Assembly (NCBI GenBank): GCA_945981915.1
Contig: CAMFRJ010000128.1
Coordinates: 1 to 5,070 of the forward strand
Reading direction: 5' to 3'
Length of the DNA: 5,070 nt
Source: an uncultured Erysipelotrichaceae bacterium
GTDB taxonomy: Bacteria; Bacillota_I; Bacilli_A; Erysipelotrichales; Coprobacillaceae
The notes under the pieces were generated by a model. The model made no database searches and was not told the origin of the DNA. It saw only the letters and a program-made list of their open reading frames with translations. Of the stretch, positions 1-5,059 are shown piece by piece; the stretch's first letter is position 1, and each line of letters begins with the position of its first letter. The position numbers were made by a program, and so were the translations under genes.

Positions 1-561
1 GTAGGCTTCTTGTTAGGAATGGCATTTTTATTACTTTTAGATATGATCATTCCTCATTTACATGTGAAAAGTGAAGAGCCAGAAGGGCTCCCTGCAAAAT
101 TAAAAAAGTCGACAATGTTGATTTTAGCCGTTACTTTACATAATATTCCTGAAGGAATGGCAGTAGGAGTCACTTTTGCAAGTGCATTCCTTTCCAATAC
201 TGGAATTACTTTTGCGAGTGCTTTGGCATTAGCGATTGGAATTGCTATTCAAAATTTTCCTGAAGGGGCAATCATTTCTATGCCTTTAAAAAGTCAGGGA
301 ATGTCTAAGACAAAAGCATTTTTTTATGGAGCGATTTCAGGCGTTGTTGAACCAATCAGCTCTTTAATCACAATCTTATTAACGAATTATGTTGTGCCTA
401 TCTTACCATATCTTCTTTCATTTGCTGCAGGAGCCATGATCTATGTCGTTGTTGAAGAACTGATCCCAGAATCACAAGCAGGGCATCATTCTAATTTAGG
501 AACAATAGGAGTTGCCATTGGTTTTGTATTGATGATGGTTTTAGATATTGCTTTAGGTTAA
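1..561 (+). CDS. ZIP-family divalent metal transporter (GufA/ZupT-like), 5' end missing
   Basis: This is an integral membrane protein of the ZIP family, which moves zinc and related divalent metals (iron, manganese) into the cytoplasm. The reading frame is open from base 1, so the gene starts outside the window. The visible part is 186 residues; whole family members are about 260-270, so roughly the first 80 residues are missing. In fragment numbering, the two family signature helices are present: HNIPEG at 47-52 and QNFPEG at 84-89, which supply the binuclear metal-site ligands (H47, N48, E51, N85, E88). Further acidic residues lie in VVEP (E117) and VEELIPE (151-157). About six hydrophobic segments are visible (roughly 1-20, 38-60, 72-95, 105-127, 132-150, 165-186). 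The short loop with PHLH at 18-21 matches the His-containing cytoplasmic loop between TM3 and TM4. The family call is secure; the metal transported cannot be read from sequence. The gene ends at a strong hairpin terminator. Confidence 0.93.
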   Translation, partial: VGFLLGMAFLLLLDMIIPHLHVKSEEPEGLPAKLKKSTMLILAVTLHNIPEGMAVGVTFASAFLSNTGITFASALALAIGIAIQNFPEGAIISMPLKSQGMSKTKAFFYGAISGVVEPISSLITILLTNYVVPILPYLLSFAAGAMIYVVVEELIPESQAGHHSNLGTIGVAIGFVLMMVLDIALG

Positions 562-564
562 ATG

Positions 565-599
565 AAAAGTAATGAACAAAACTGACGTTCATTACTTTT
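565..599. terminator. Bidirectional intrinsic terminator between ZIP gene and DUF5714 gene
   Basis: A perfect 13-bp inverted repeat (AAAAGTAATGAAC at 565-577 and GTTCATTACTTTT at 587-599) encloses a 9-base loop. It lies 3 bases after the ZIP stop codon, and T-rich sequence follows on the plus strand (to about 606). The mirror-image A-tract on the left arm gives a U-tract on the minus strand too, so one hairpin can serve both converging genes. The minus-strand U-run is interrupted by a C, so termination may be weaker in that direction. Confidence 0.85.
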
Positions 600-602
600 T
601 CT

Positions 603-1163
603 TTATTGATGAAATGGACATCTTTTGGTGATACATTGGGGATTTATTGAAGAAAACTGACAAGTAATAGGTGAGAGTTGTAATTGAACCTCATATTTTT
701 CATTGATAAATTCAACAGCTGTTGTTAAGGCAATAAAAGCATTTCTTTTACAACAACGAGGGCCACCGATTTTTCCTTCTTTTTCAATAATCATTGAAGT
801 TAATGCCATATGATCTTTATAGAAATCATTGTCTGATAAAGGGCCAGTTTCATGTATGATAGAAAGAGCAGCTCCAATCGAAGCACTTGATCCACAGATT
901 CCCCATTGTCCACACATTGCTCCTGGCATTTTGATTGTCCGAGTTGCAAAGGTATTGAGTGCATCATTAAGATTGATTTGGCCAATAGCGTTATGATAAC
1001 TGACAAGTAGGGAAGCGCCATCTAAAAAATGATGTTCTGGACCATGCATACTGATAAAATCATGTTTCATCATATCTAAAACGATGTCTATTGGATTTGT
1101 TGATTGATAGTGAATGATATGTTTTTGAATAAGTTGATATCTTTCTTCCATTGTATAGTTCAT
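603..1163 (-). CDS. DUF5714 domain-containing protein, stand-alone, cysteine-rich
   Basis: A 186-residue soluble protein that I recognise as DUF5714, a family with no established function. Family hallmarks, in order: MHGPEHH at 39-45; the Gly/Cys segment GAMCGQWGICG at 81-91; GGPRCCKR at 133-140; and a C-terminal pattern ending in KRCPF at 180-184. There are seven cysteines (C84, C90, C137, C138, C168, C177, C182) plus H40, H44 and H45, all in the most conserved-looking segments. That suggests a metal or iron-sulfur site, but this is inference. In other genomes the domain is often fused to other modules such as methyltransferase or radical-SAM-type parts (from memory); here it stands alone with no signal peptide or membrane segment. 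The start at 1163 is chosen because GGAGG sits 8 bases upstream. The open frame extends back to 1292, but that would overlap the divergent flavin reductase-like gene and add a low-complexity N-terminus. It is convergent with the ZIP gene and divergent from the flavin reductase-like gene. Confidence 0.85.
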   Translation of the reverse strand: MNYTMEERYQLIQKHIIHYQSTNPIDIVLDMMKHDFISMHGPEHHFLDGASLLVSYHNAIGQINLNDALNTFATRTIKMPGAMCGQWGICGSSASIGAALSIIHETGPLSDNDFYKDHMALTSMIIEKEGKIGGPRCCKRNAFIALTTAVEFINEKYEVQLQLSPITCQFSSINPQCITKRCPFHQ

Positions 1164-1171
1164 TATTATTT

Positions 1172-1176
1172 CCTCC
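1172..1176 (-). promoter_or_regulatory. Ribosome binding site deciding the DUF5714 start
   Basis: GGAGG on the minus strand ends 8 bases before the ATG at 1163. None of the upstream in-frame starts in the frame open to 1292 is needed, and the predicted promoter (1183-1211) lies downstream of most of them. This site fixes the start at 1163. Confidence 0.8.
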
Positions 1177-1182
1177 ATTTTT

Positions 1183-1211
1183 ATCATAGCTTGCTTCATC
1201 TTGTTTTTCAA
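1183..1211 (-). promoter_or_regulatory. Predicted sigma-A promoter of the DUF5714 gene
   Basis: On the minus strand, TTGAAA (1211-1206, 5 of 6 to consensus) and TATGAT (1188-1183, 5 of 6) are separated by 17 bases. The expected start of transcription is near 1176, at the ribosome binding site itself, so the leader would be only about 13 bases. Confidence 0.6.
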
Positions 1212-1217
1212 CTTTTC

Positions 1218-1246
1218 TTGTCTTTTTGTGATCATAAAATTATAAT
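1218..1246 (+). promoter_or_regulatory. Predicted sigma-A promoter of the flavin reductase-like gene
   Basis: TTGTCT (1218-1223, 4 of 6) and a perfect TATAAT (1241-1246) are spaced by 17 bases. Transcription would start near 1253, inside the AGAGGTGA ribosome binding site (1253-1260), giving a leader of about 12 bases. It is divergent from the DUF5714 promoter, and the two -35 elements are only 6 bases apart. Confidence 0.6.
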
Positions 1247-1264
1247 AGGAAAAGAGGTGATAAA

Positions 1265-1816
1265 ATGAGAAAAGATTTAGGAGTAAAAACATATATTTAT
1301 CCCCAACCAGTTTTGATCATTGCGACTTATGATCAAGAAAAACATGCTGATGCGATGAATGCAGCTTGGGGAGGAATCAGTGATAGTGGAGAAGTCATGT
1401 TATCGCTAAGTCAAGGACACAAAACAGTTCAAAATATATTAGCTGGCAGTGATTTGACAATTAGTATTGCGACGGCTGATTATGTCAAAGAATGTGATTA
1501 TGTAGGTATTGTATCAGGTCATGATGTGATGGATAAATTAGAAAAAGCTTCATTTCATACTTTTCCTTCAACTCAGGTCAATGCACCAATCATTGAAGAA
1601 TTACCATTAACATTGGAATGTCGTATGAAAAGTTATGAAGATGAGATTATGTTTGTTGATATCATCAATGTCAGTGTTGATGATGGTATTTTGACAGATG
1701 GACAAATTGATGTTGATAAGTTAAAACCCATCACATTTGATCCTGCTCATCATACTTATAGGCAGCTAGGAGCTGTTGTTGGAAAAGCATTTCAAGATGG
1801 ATTGAAATTGAAATAA
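1265..1816 (+). CDS. Flavin reductase-like, FMN-binding split-barrel protein
   Basis: A 183-residue cytoplasmic protein of the flavin reductase-like domain family (split beta-barrel that binds FMN). Members either reduce free flavin with NAD(P)H or keep FMN as a bound cofactor; which applies here cannot be told. The pattern is typical of the clostridial subgroup: KTYIYPQPVLIIATY at 8-22, MNAAWGGISD at 31-40, where flavin contacts are expected, GHKTVQNI at 51-58, the ATADYV segment at 69-74, DYVGIVSG at 78-85, and ITFDP at 156-160 near the C-terminus. Full length for the family. The start is an ATG with GAGGTGA ending 4 bases upstream. There is no clear terminator before the next gene (69-base gap), so some transcripts may run on into the threonine aldolase gene, which also has its own promoter. 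The divergent pairing with the DUF5714 gene is the only context; no partner oxygenase is visible. Confidence 0.85.
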   Translation: MRKDLGVKTYIYPQPVLIIATYDQEKHADAMNAAWGGISDSGEVMLSLSQGHKTVQNILAGSDLTISIATADYVKECDYVGIVSGHDVMDKLEKASFHTFPSTQVNAPIIEELPLTLECRMKSYEDEIMFVDIINVSVDDGILTDGQIDVDKLKPITFDPAHHTYRQLGAVVGKAFQDGLKLK

Positions 1817-1844
1817 AGAATAGGTATAAAAAGAGTTTGAGTTG

Positions 1845-1853
1845 TGTTATAAT
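1845..1853 (+). promoter_or_regulatory. Predicted extended -10 promoter of the threonine aldolase gene
   Basis: TGTTATAAT is a perfect -10 hexamer (1848-1853) with the TGn extension. No good -35 is seen 17 bases upstream, as is common for extended -10 promoters. The expected start of transcription is near 1860, giving a leader of about 26 bases. Confidence 0.6.
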
Positions 1854-1873
1854 TGCATATGACTCATTTGAAA

Positions 1874-1879
1874 AAGGAG
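1874..1879 (+). promoter_or_regulatory. Ribosome binding site deciding the threonine aldolase start
   Basis: AAGGAG lies 6 bases before the ATG at 1886. Two earlier in-frame starts (TTG at 1853, ATG at 1859) fall inside or right beside the promoter and have no such site, so they are rejected. Confidence 0.8.
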
Positions 1880-1885
1880 ATTTTT

Positions 1886-2908
1886 ATGTATAATTTTGCG
1901 AGTGATTATTTAGAAGGAGCCCATCCTCAAGTCTTAGAAGCATTGAATCAAAGCAATTTGATGCAGACGCCAGGATATGGTATGGATGATTATTGTACAT
2001 CTACAAAAGCTATCTTAAAAAAACAACTAAAAAGAGATGATGTAGATATTCATTTTTTAGTAGGTGGAACACAGACGAATATGATTGTGATTTCTGCTGC
2101 TTTAAAACCATATCAAGCTGTTATCACTGTTGATAGTGGGCATATCAATACCCATGAAACCGGGGCTGTTGAATTTACTGGACATAAAATATTAACACGT
2201 CAGCATAAAGATGGGAAATTGACGGTAGAGATGATAGAAAGTATTCTTAAAGAACATCCAGATGAACATATGGTTCAACCTAAGATGGTTTATATTTCTC
2301 AAACGACAGAGTATGGAACTTATTATACACTGGCACAATTAAAAGAGATCTACGAATGTTGTCAAAGACATCAACTTTATTTGTTTGTTGATGGAGCACG
2401 TTTAGGAAGTGCCTTGGTTTTACCTGATGCTCCCCAATTGGAAGATCTGGCACGATATAGTGATGTCTTTTATATTGGTGGTACGAAGATGGGTGCCTTG
2501 TTTGGCGAATGTTTGGTCATTGTTCACGATGATCTCAAACCAGATTTTCGTTATCACATGAAACAAAAAGGAGCAATGTTGGCGAAGGGAAGATTGTTAG
2601 GGGTTCAATTTGGAGCTTTATTTTCTCATGATCTCTATCAAAAAATAGGTATACATGAAAATCAATGTGCTGATATCTTAAGACAGGGATTTGTCGATTG
2701 TGGCTATTCGATGTACATCGATTCTCCATCTAATCAATTATTTCCAATTGTTGATAAAAAAACATATGAGTATATATCTAAGGAATATATCACAACCTTT
2801 ATGTTTGATATTGATGAAGAGAAATGTTGTATTCGATTAGTGACATCTTGGGCAACACATTTACAAGCTTGTCATGACTTTGTTCATTATCTTCAACAAA
2901 TGGGTTAA
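1886..2908 (+). CDS. Threonine aldolase-type PLP-dependent lyase (beta-eliminating lyase fold)
   Basis: A 340-residue cytoplasmic fold-type I PLP enzyme of the low-specificity L-threonine aldolase family. The family reaction cleaves L-threonine or L-allo-threonine to glycine and acetaldehyde, and many members also act on other beta-hydroxy amino acids. Visible landmarks: NFASDYLEGAHPQVLEAL near the N-terminus (3-20), GGTQTNM at 60-66 for cofactor phosphate binding, GHINTHETGA at 85-94 with the His expected to stack on the PLP ring (H86), VDGARLGSAL at 168-177 with the Asp that pairs with the pyridine nitrogen (D169) and R172, and YIGGTKMGA at 196-204 with the Schiff-base lysine K201. All key residues are intact and the length is normal. 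It is a divergent clostridial form, not close to E. coli LtaE, so exact substrate preference is uncertain and no symbol is given. It has its own promoter; no terminator is seen before hup. RidA, further right, could handle imines from such enzymes, but linkage is weak. Confidence 0.88.
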   Translation: MYNFASDYLEGAHPQVLEALNQSNLMQTPGYGMDDYCTSTKAILKKQLKRDDVDIHFLVGGTQTNMIVISAALKPYQAVITVDSGHINTHETGAVEFTGHKILTRQHKDGKLTVEMIESILKEHPDEHMVQPKMVYISQTTEYGTYYTLAQLKEIYECCQRHQLYLFVDGARLGSALVLPDAPQLEDLARYSDVFYIGGTKMGALFGECLVIVHDDLKPDFRYHMKQKGAMLAKGRLLGVQFGALFSHDLYQKIGIHENQCADILRQGFVDCGYSMYIDSPSNQLFPIVDKKTYEYISKEYITTFMFDIDEEKCCIRLVTSWATHLQACHDFVHYLQQMG

Positions 2909-2922
2909 ATCAAGAGAATTTA

Positions 2923-2951
2923 TTGTTATTGCATATTGAAAGTAGTAGAAT
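2923..2951 (+). promoter_or_regulatory. Predicted sigma-A promoter of hup
   Basis: TTGTTA (2923-2928, 4 of 6) and TAGAAT (2946-2951, 5 of 6) are separated by 17 bases. Transcription should start near 2958, within the left arm of a perfect palindrome. This supports hup being transcribed on its own and not only from the gene before it. Confidence 0.6.
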
Positions 2952-2955
2952 AATG

Positions 2956-2974
2956 TTAAGGATAAGATCCTTAA
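2956..2974 (+). repeat. Perfect 8-3-8 palindrome in the hup leader (operator or 5' hairpin)
   Basis: TTAAGGAT (2956-2963) and ATCCTTAA (2967-2974) are exact inverted copies around the 3-base spacer AAG. No T-run follows, so it is not an intrinsic terminator of the preceding gene. It starts at the predicted transcription start of hup and ends about 10 bases before the AAAGGAG ribosome binding site (2983-2989). It could be a repressor operator, or a hairpin at or near the mRNA 5' end that affects stability or translation. The palindrome is direct observation; the role is inference. Confidence 0.6.
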
Positions 2975-2996
2975 GTTAATAGAAAGGAGAAGTAAG

Positions 2997-3272
2997 ATGA
3001 ATAAAACTGAATTAATTGAAAGTATTGCTACAAAAACAGAAATGACAAAAACTGATGTAGATAAAGTTGTTACTGCTTTAGTAGATGTTGTGACAGAAGC
3101 TTTAGCTAATGGTGATAAGGTTTCATTAAAAGGATTTGGAAATTTTGAAGTTCGTACACGCAGCGGTAGAATGGGTAGAAATCCAAAAACTGGAGAAGTC
3201 ATGGAAATCTCTGCAAGTAAAGTACCTGCTTTTAAAGCAAGTTCAACATTAAAAAAAGCTGTTAATAAATAA
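2997..3272 (+). CDS. hup: HU-family nucleoid DNA-binding protein
   Basis: A 91-residue basic histone-like protein of full family length. HU works as a dimer that bends and compacts DNA with little sequence preference, and takes part in replication, recombination and repair. The N-terminal helical half (about 1-40) begins MNKTELIESIA. GFGNF at 46-50 marks the turn into the beta arms, and RNPKTGE at 61-67 is the tip of the DNA-intercalating arm with the key proline P63. A basic C-terminal helix (VPAFKASSTLKKAVNK) completes the fold. The ATG follows AAAGGAG by 7 bases. Flanked by its own promoter, a leader palindrome and a strong terminator, it looks monocistronic, as is usual for an abundant HU. 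IHF is unlikely in a Firmicute and the sequence reads as HU. Confidence 0.96.
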   Translation: MNKTELIESIATKTEMTKTDVDKVVTALVDVVTEALANGDKVSLKGFGNFEVRTRSGRMGRNPKTGEVMEISASKVPAFKASSTLKKAVNK

Positions 3273-3279
3273 TATAGAT

Positions 3280-3311
3280 AAGGATTAATTGAAAAAATTG
3301 ATCCTTTTTTT
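3280..3311 (+). terminator. Intrinsic terminator of hup
   Basis: Arms AAGGATTAATT (3280-3290) and AATTGATCCTT (3296-3306) pair over 11 bp with one G-U wobble around a 5-base loop. A run of seven T (3305-3311) follows. It lies 7 bases after the hup stop codon. Confidence 0.88.
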
Positions 3312-3316
3312 ATACA

Positions 3317-3341
3317 AAAAACATCTCAAAGAGATGTTTTT
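3317..3341 (-). terminator. Intrinsic terminator of the patatin gene, overlapping its stop codon
   Basis: A perfect 11-bp inverted repeat (AAAAACATCTC at 3317-3327, GAGATGTTTTT at 3331-3341) with a 3-base loop. On the minus strand it ends in a run of six T (3321-3316). The TGA stop of the patatin gene (3328-3326) lies at the loop and the start of the downstream arm, so the last codons of the gene form the upstream arm. It stands 5 bases from the end of the hup terminator's T-run; together they insulate two converging genes. Confidence 0.85.
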
Positions 3342-4576
3342 AAACAATAAATGAACAATGCAATTAAATATTCTTTATAAAAGATATTTTCAGGAATAAC
3401 CTGAGGTTGATCTGTATTATAAAAATATGATAAGAAGTAATTGACAATTTGATGAGTTGTAAGATCTTTTAACATTTCTCCTGATTTTTTTAAAAGATTT
3501 AAATGTCTAAAATCTTCATCATTAAACTCTAAATTGACAATATCATGGACGATATCTTCAAAACGATAGAGCTTATCGTTTTGATAATGATGATGTTCCA
3601 TATATAACTCTAATCCACGAATAAAATAATCTTCTAATTCTAAATGATCTAAATAAGTATTATCCAATAATACTTTTAATAAAGGTGTATTATCATCAAT
3701 ATTAAATGTATGATGATTATTTTCCATTTCATATTTTAAAATAGCATGATGAAATCTTTTTGCAATTTTAAGATCGATACGTTCATCTCTAAAAGCAAAT
3801 TGATAACCTTTCAATCGATGAAAAGATTTCATTGTATCTAAATAACCAAGTCTGATACGCCAATCTAAAATATCTCTATTAAAATCAAGGAAACCACCTA
3901 ATGGTCGTGAGGGTCTTATGAAACGTATATTCTCTCTACTTAGCAGATAAGAGTGTGTTGGTTCCTGATTCAGTTCAATAGCGATAATATCTGTTGCTCC
4001 CATTTGAAAAGCCAAATGAATAGGGAGATTATCATAATAGCCACCATCTATATAACCTTGTTTATTGATATAATGGATAGGAAAAGCAGGAAAACAAGAG
4101 GCAGAAGCAATCGCATATTCAATGATATTATCTACTGTCATATCATCAATACTGATTTCTAGAGGCTTGAGTTGAGGGAATTGTACGGTACAACAACCAT
4201 AACGAATGGGTGAATTTTTAGCTTTTTGTCCATCAAATAAACTTCTGACCAATTGCTTTAAAGGTTCATTGTCAGCACCTTTGTTATTCATAAATGATTT
4301 CACAAATGGTTTGATCAAACCAGTATTTTTCATAAAAGATTCAATTGATAGATCAAAATGAAGTGGATCCTTTAAAACCATTTCAATCGTTAATGTTTCC
4401 CATAAATGATAAAGCTTATCATAATCTTGTTGAGCAACCAACAAACCATTCATAGCTCCAATTGATGTCCCAGTGACAATATCAAAATCACAATTTAGTT
4501 CTTGTAGAGCTTTGATACAACCTGTCTCATAAGCACCTTTTGCGCCACCGCCAGATAAGACTAATGCTTGTTTCAC
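3326..4576 (-). CDS. Patatin-like phospholipase family protein with long uncharacterised C-terminal half
   Basis: A 416-residue protein with an N-terminal patatin domain (about 1-205), a serine lipid acyl hydrolase with a Ser-Asp dyad. Motifs seen: GGGAKG at 9-14 for the oxyanion hole, GTSIG at 36-40 with nucleophile S38, ASASCFPAFPI at 157-167, and DGG at 177-179 with D177. All catalytic parts are intact, so activity on phospholipids or neutral acyl esters is expected; the actual substrate is unknown. There is no signal peptide or clear membrane segment, so it is probably cytoplasmic. The second half (about 210-416) is rich in charged and aromatic residues, looks mostly helical, and matches no domain I can name. 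The GTG start at 4576 is preferred because AAGGAAG (4591-4585) lies 8 bases upstream, giving the typical patatin N-terminus MKQALVLSGGG. ATG at 4582 (418 residues) is only 2 bases from that site, and ATG at 4594 (422 residues) coincides with the predicted transcription start. Divergent from ridA, convergent with hup. Confidence 0.9.
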   Translation of the reverse strand: MKQALVLSGGGAKGAYETGCIKALQELNCDFDIVTGTSIGAMNGLLVAQQDYDKLYHLWETLTIEMVLKDPLHFDLSIESFMKNTGLIKPFVKSFMNNKGADNEPLKQLVRSLFDGQKAKNSPIRYGCCTVQFPQLKPLEISIDDMTVDNIIEYAIASASCFPAFPIHYINKQGYIDGGYYDNLPIHLAFQMGATDIIAIELNQEPTHSYLLSRENIRFIRPSRPLGGFLDFNRDILDWRIRLGYLDTMKSFHRLKGYQFAFRDERIDLKIAKRFHHAILKYEMENNHHTFNIDDNTPLLKVLLDNTYLDHLELEDYFIRGLELYMEHHHYQNDKLYRFEDIVHDIVNLEFNDEDFRHLNLLKKSGEMLKDLTTHQIVNYFLSYFYNTDQPQVIPENIFYKEYLIALFIYCLKTSL

Positions 4577-4584
4577 ATTCATCA

Positions 4585-4591
4585 CTTCCTT
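4585..4591 (-). promoter_or_regulatory. Ribosome binding site bearing on the patatin start
   Basis: The minus-strand stretch GAAGGAAGTGAT matches the anti-Shine-Dalgarno complement AAGGAGGTGAT at 10 of 11 positions. The core is 8 bases from the GTG at 4576 but only 2 bases from the ATG at 4582, and it lies inside the gene if the ATG at 4594 is used. This favours the GTG start. Confidence 0.6.
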
Positions 4592-4599
4592 CATAAAAT

Positions 4600-4628
4600 A
4601 TTATACATTTTTTATTTAAAAATATCAC
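4600..4628 (-). promoter_or_regulatory. Predicted sigma-A promoter of the patatin gene
   Basis: On the minus strand, GTGATA (4628-4623, 4 of 6) and a perfect TATAAT (4605-4600) are spaced by 17 bases. The start of transcription is expected near 4593, on top of the most upstream ATG, so that ATG is unlikely to be the translation start. Confidence 0.55.
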
Positions 4629-4644
4629 TTTATCTTTGAGAGTT

Positions 4645-4653
4645 TGTTATAAT
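4645..4653 (+). promoter_or_regulatory. Predicted extended -10 promoter of ridA
   Basis: TGTTATAAT is identical over nine bases to the extended -10 before the threonine aldolase gene. The -35 position (about 4625-4630) has almost no match to consensus and coincides with the -35 of the divergent patatin promoter. Transcription should start near 4660, just before AGGAGGT (4662-4668). Confidence 0.6.
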
Positions 4654-4675
4654 AATGAGGTAGGAGGTAGAGAAG

Positions 4676-5050
4676 ATGAAAAATGTAGTGAAAACTAATC
4701 AAGCACCAGGTGCTATTGGACCATATAGTCAAGGAATTCAAGTAGGAGATACTTATTTCTTTTCTGGACAAATTCCTTTAGATCCTGCAACAGGAACTAT
4801 GCCAGAAGGAATTGAAGCACAAGCACATCAAGCTTTAAAGAATGTGAAAGGTTTATTGGAAAGCCAAGGTTTATCTTTTGAAAATGTTGTAAAAACAACT
4901 GTTTTCTTAGATAGTATGGATGATTTTGTTACTGTTAATGGAATCTATGCACAATATTTTGTGGAACCATATCCAGCAAGATCAGCTGTTGAAGTTGCTA
5001 AACTTCCAAAAGGTGCACTTATTGAAGTTGAAGTTATTGCAGTTAAATAA
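4676..5050 (+). CDS. ridA: RidA family reactive intermediate/imine deaminase
   Basis: A 124-residue protein of full family length (YjgF/YER057c/UK114 superfamily, RidA subgroup), expected to form a cytoplasmic trimer. RidA hydrolyses 2-aminoacrylate and related enamine/imine intermediates, released by PLP enzymes such as serine/threonine dehydratase, to 2-oxo acids and ammonia; this protects other PLP enzymes from damage. Landmarks: APGAIGPYSQG at 10-20 with Y17, SGQIPLDP at 30-37, and YPARSAVEVAKLPKGALIEVEVIA at 99-122. R102 corresponds to the carboxylate-binding Arg105 of the E. coli family members, and E117 to the water-activating Glu120. The presence of the arginine marks a true deaminase-type member. 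The ATG follows GGAGG by 8 bases. It is divergent from the patatin gene and has its own promoter. The threonine aldolase gene to the left is a possible metabolic neighbour but not in the same operon. Confidence 0.95.
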   Translation: MKNVVKTNQAPGAIGPYSQGIQVGDTYFFSGQIPLDPATGTMPEGIEAQAHQALKNVKGLLESQGLSFENVVKTTVFLDSMDDFVTVNGIYAQYFVEPYPARSAVEVAKLPKGALIEVEVIAVK

Positions 5051-5059
5051 TATAACAAA

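Noticed and set aside
800..1021. 73-residue minus-strand open frame inside the DUF5714 gene
   Set aside because: It is a shadow frame of a gene with clear family motifs and has no recognisable protein features.
1164..1292. N-terminal extension of the DUF5714 frame back to 1292 (229 residues)
   Set aside because: It overlaps the divergent flavin reductase-like start, contains the gene's own predicted promoter, has a low-complexity Phe/Tyr/Lys-rich sequence unlike the family, and the GGAGG site fixes the start at 1163.
1853..1885. 11-codon upstream extension of the threonine aldolase frame
   Set aside because: The TTG and ATG there sit in or at the predicted promoter and transcription start; AAGGAG is correctly spaced only for the ATG at 1886.
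1817..1885. Terminator or riboswitch between the flavin reductase-like and threonine aldolase genes
   Set aside because: No stable inverted repeat or conserved RNA pattern was seen; only an extended -10 promoter and a ribosome binding site.
2535..2729. 64-residue minus-strand open frame inside the threonine aldolase gene
   Set aside because: It is antisense to a complete, conserved coding region; no family resemblance.
2956..2974. Palindrome as terminator of the threonine aldolase gene
   Set aside because: No T-run follows on the plus strand, and it lies downstream of a good hup promoter, so it belongs to the hup leader.
2861..3202. 113-residue minus-strand open frame spanning the hup region
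   Set aside because: It is antisense to hup and its promoter. The Ser/Thr/Leu-rich composition is what the reverse frame of HU gives; no motif is visible.
3953..4162. 69-residue plus-strand open frame inside the patatin gene
   Set aside because: It lies opposite the patatin catalytic region, with an Ile-rich composition typical of a reverse frame and no convincing ribosome binding site.
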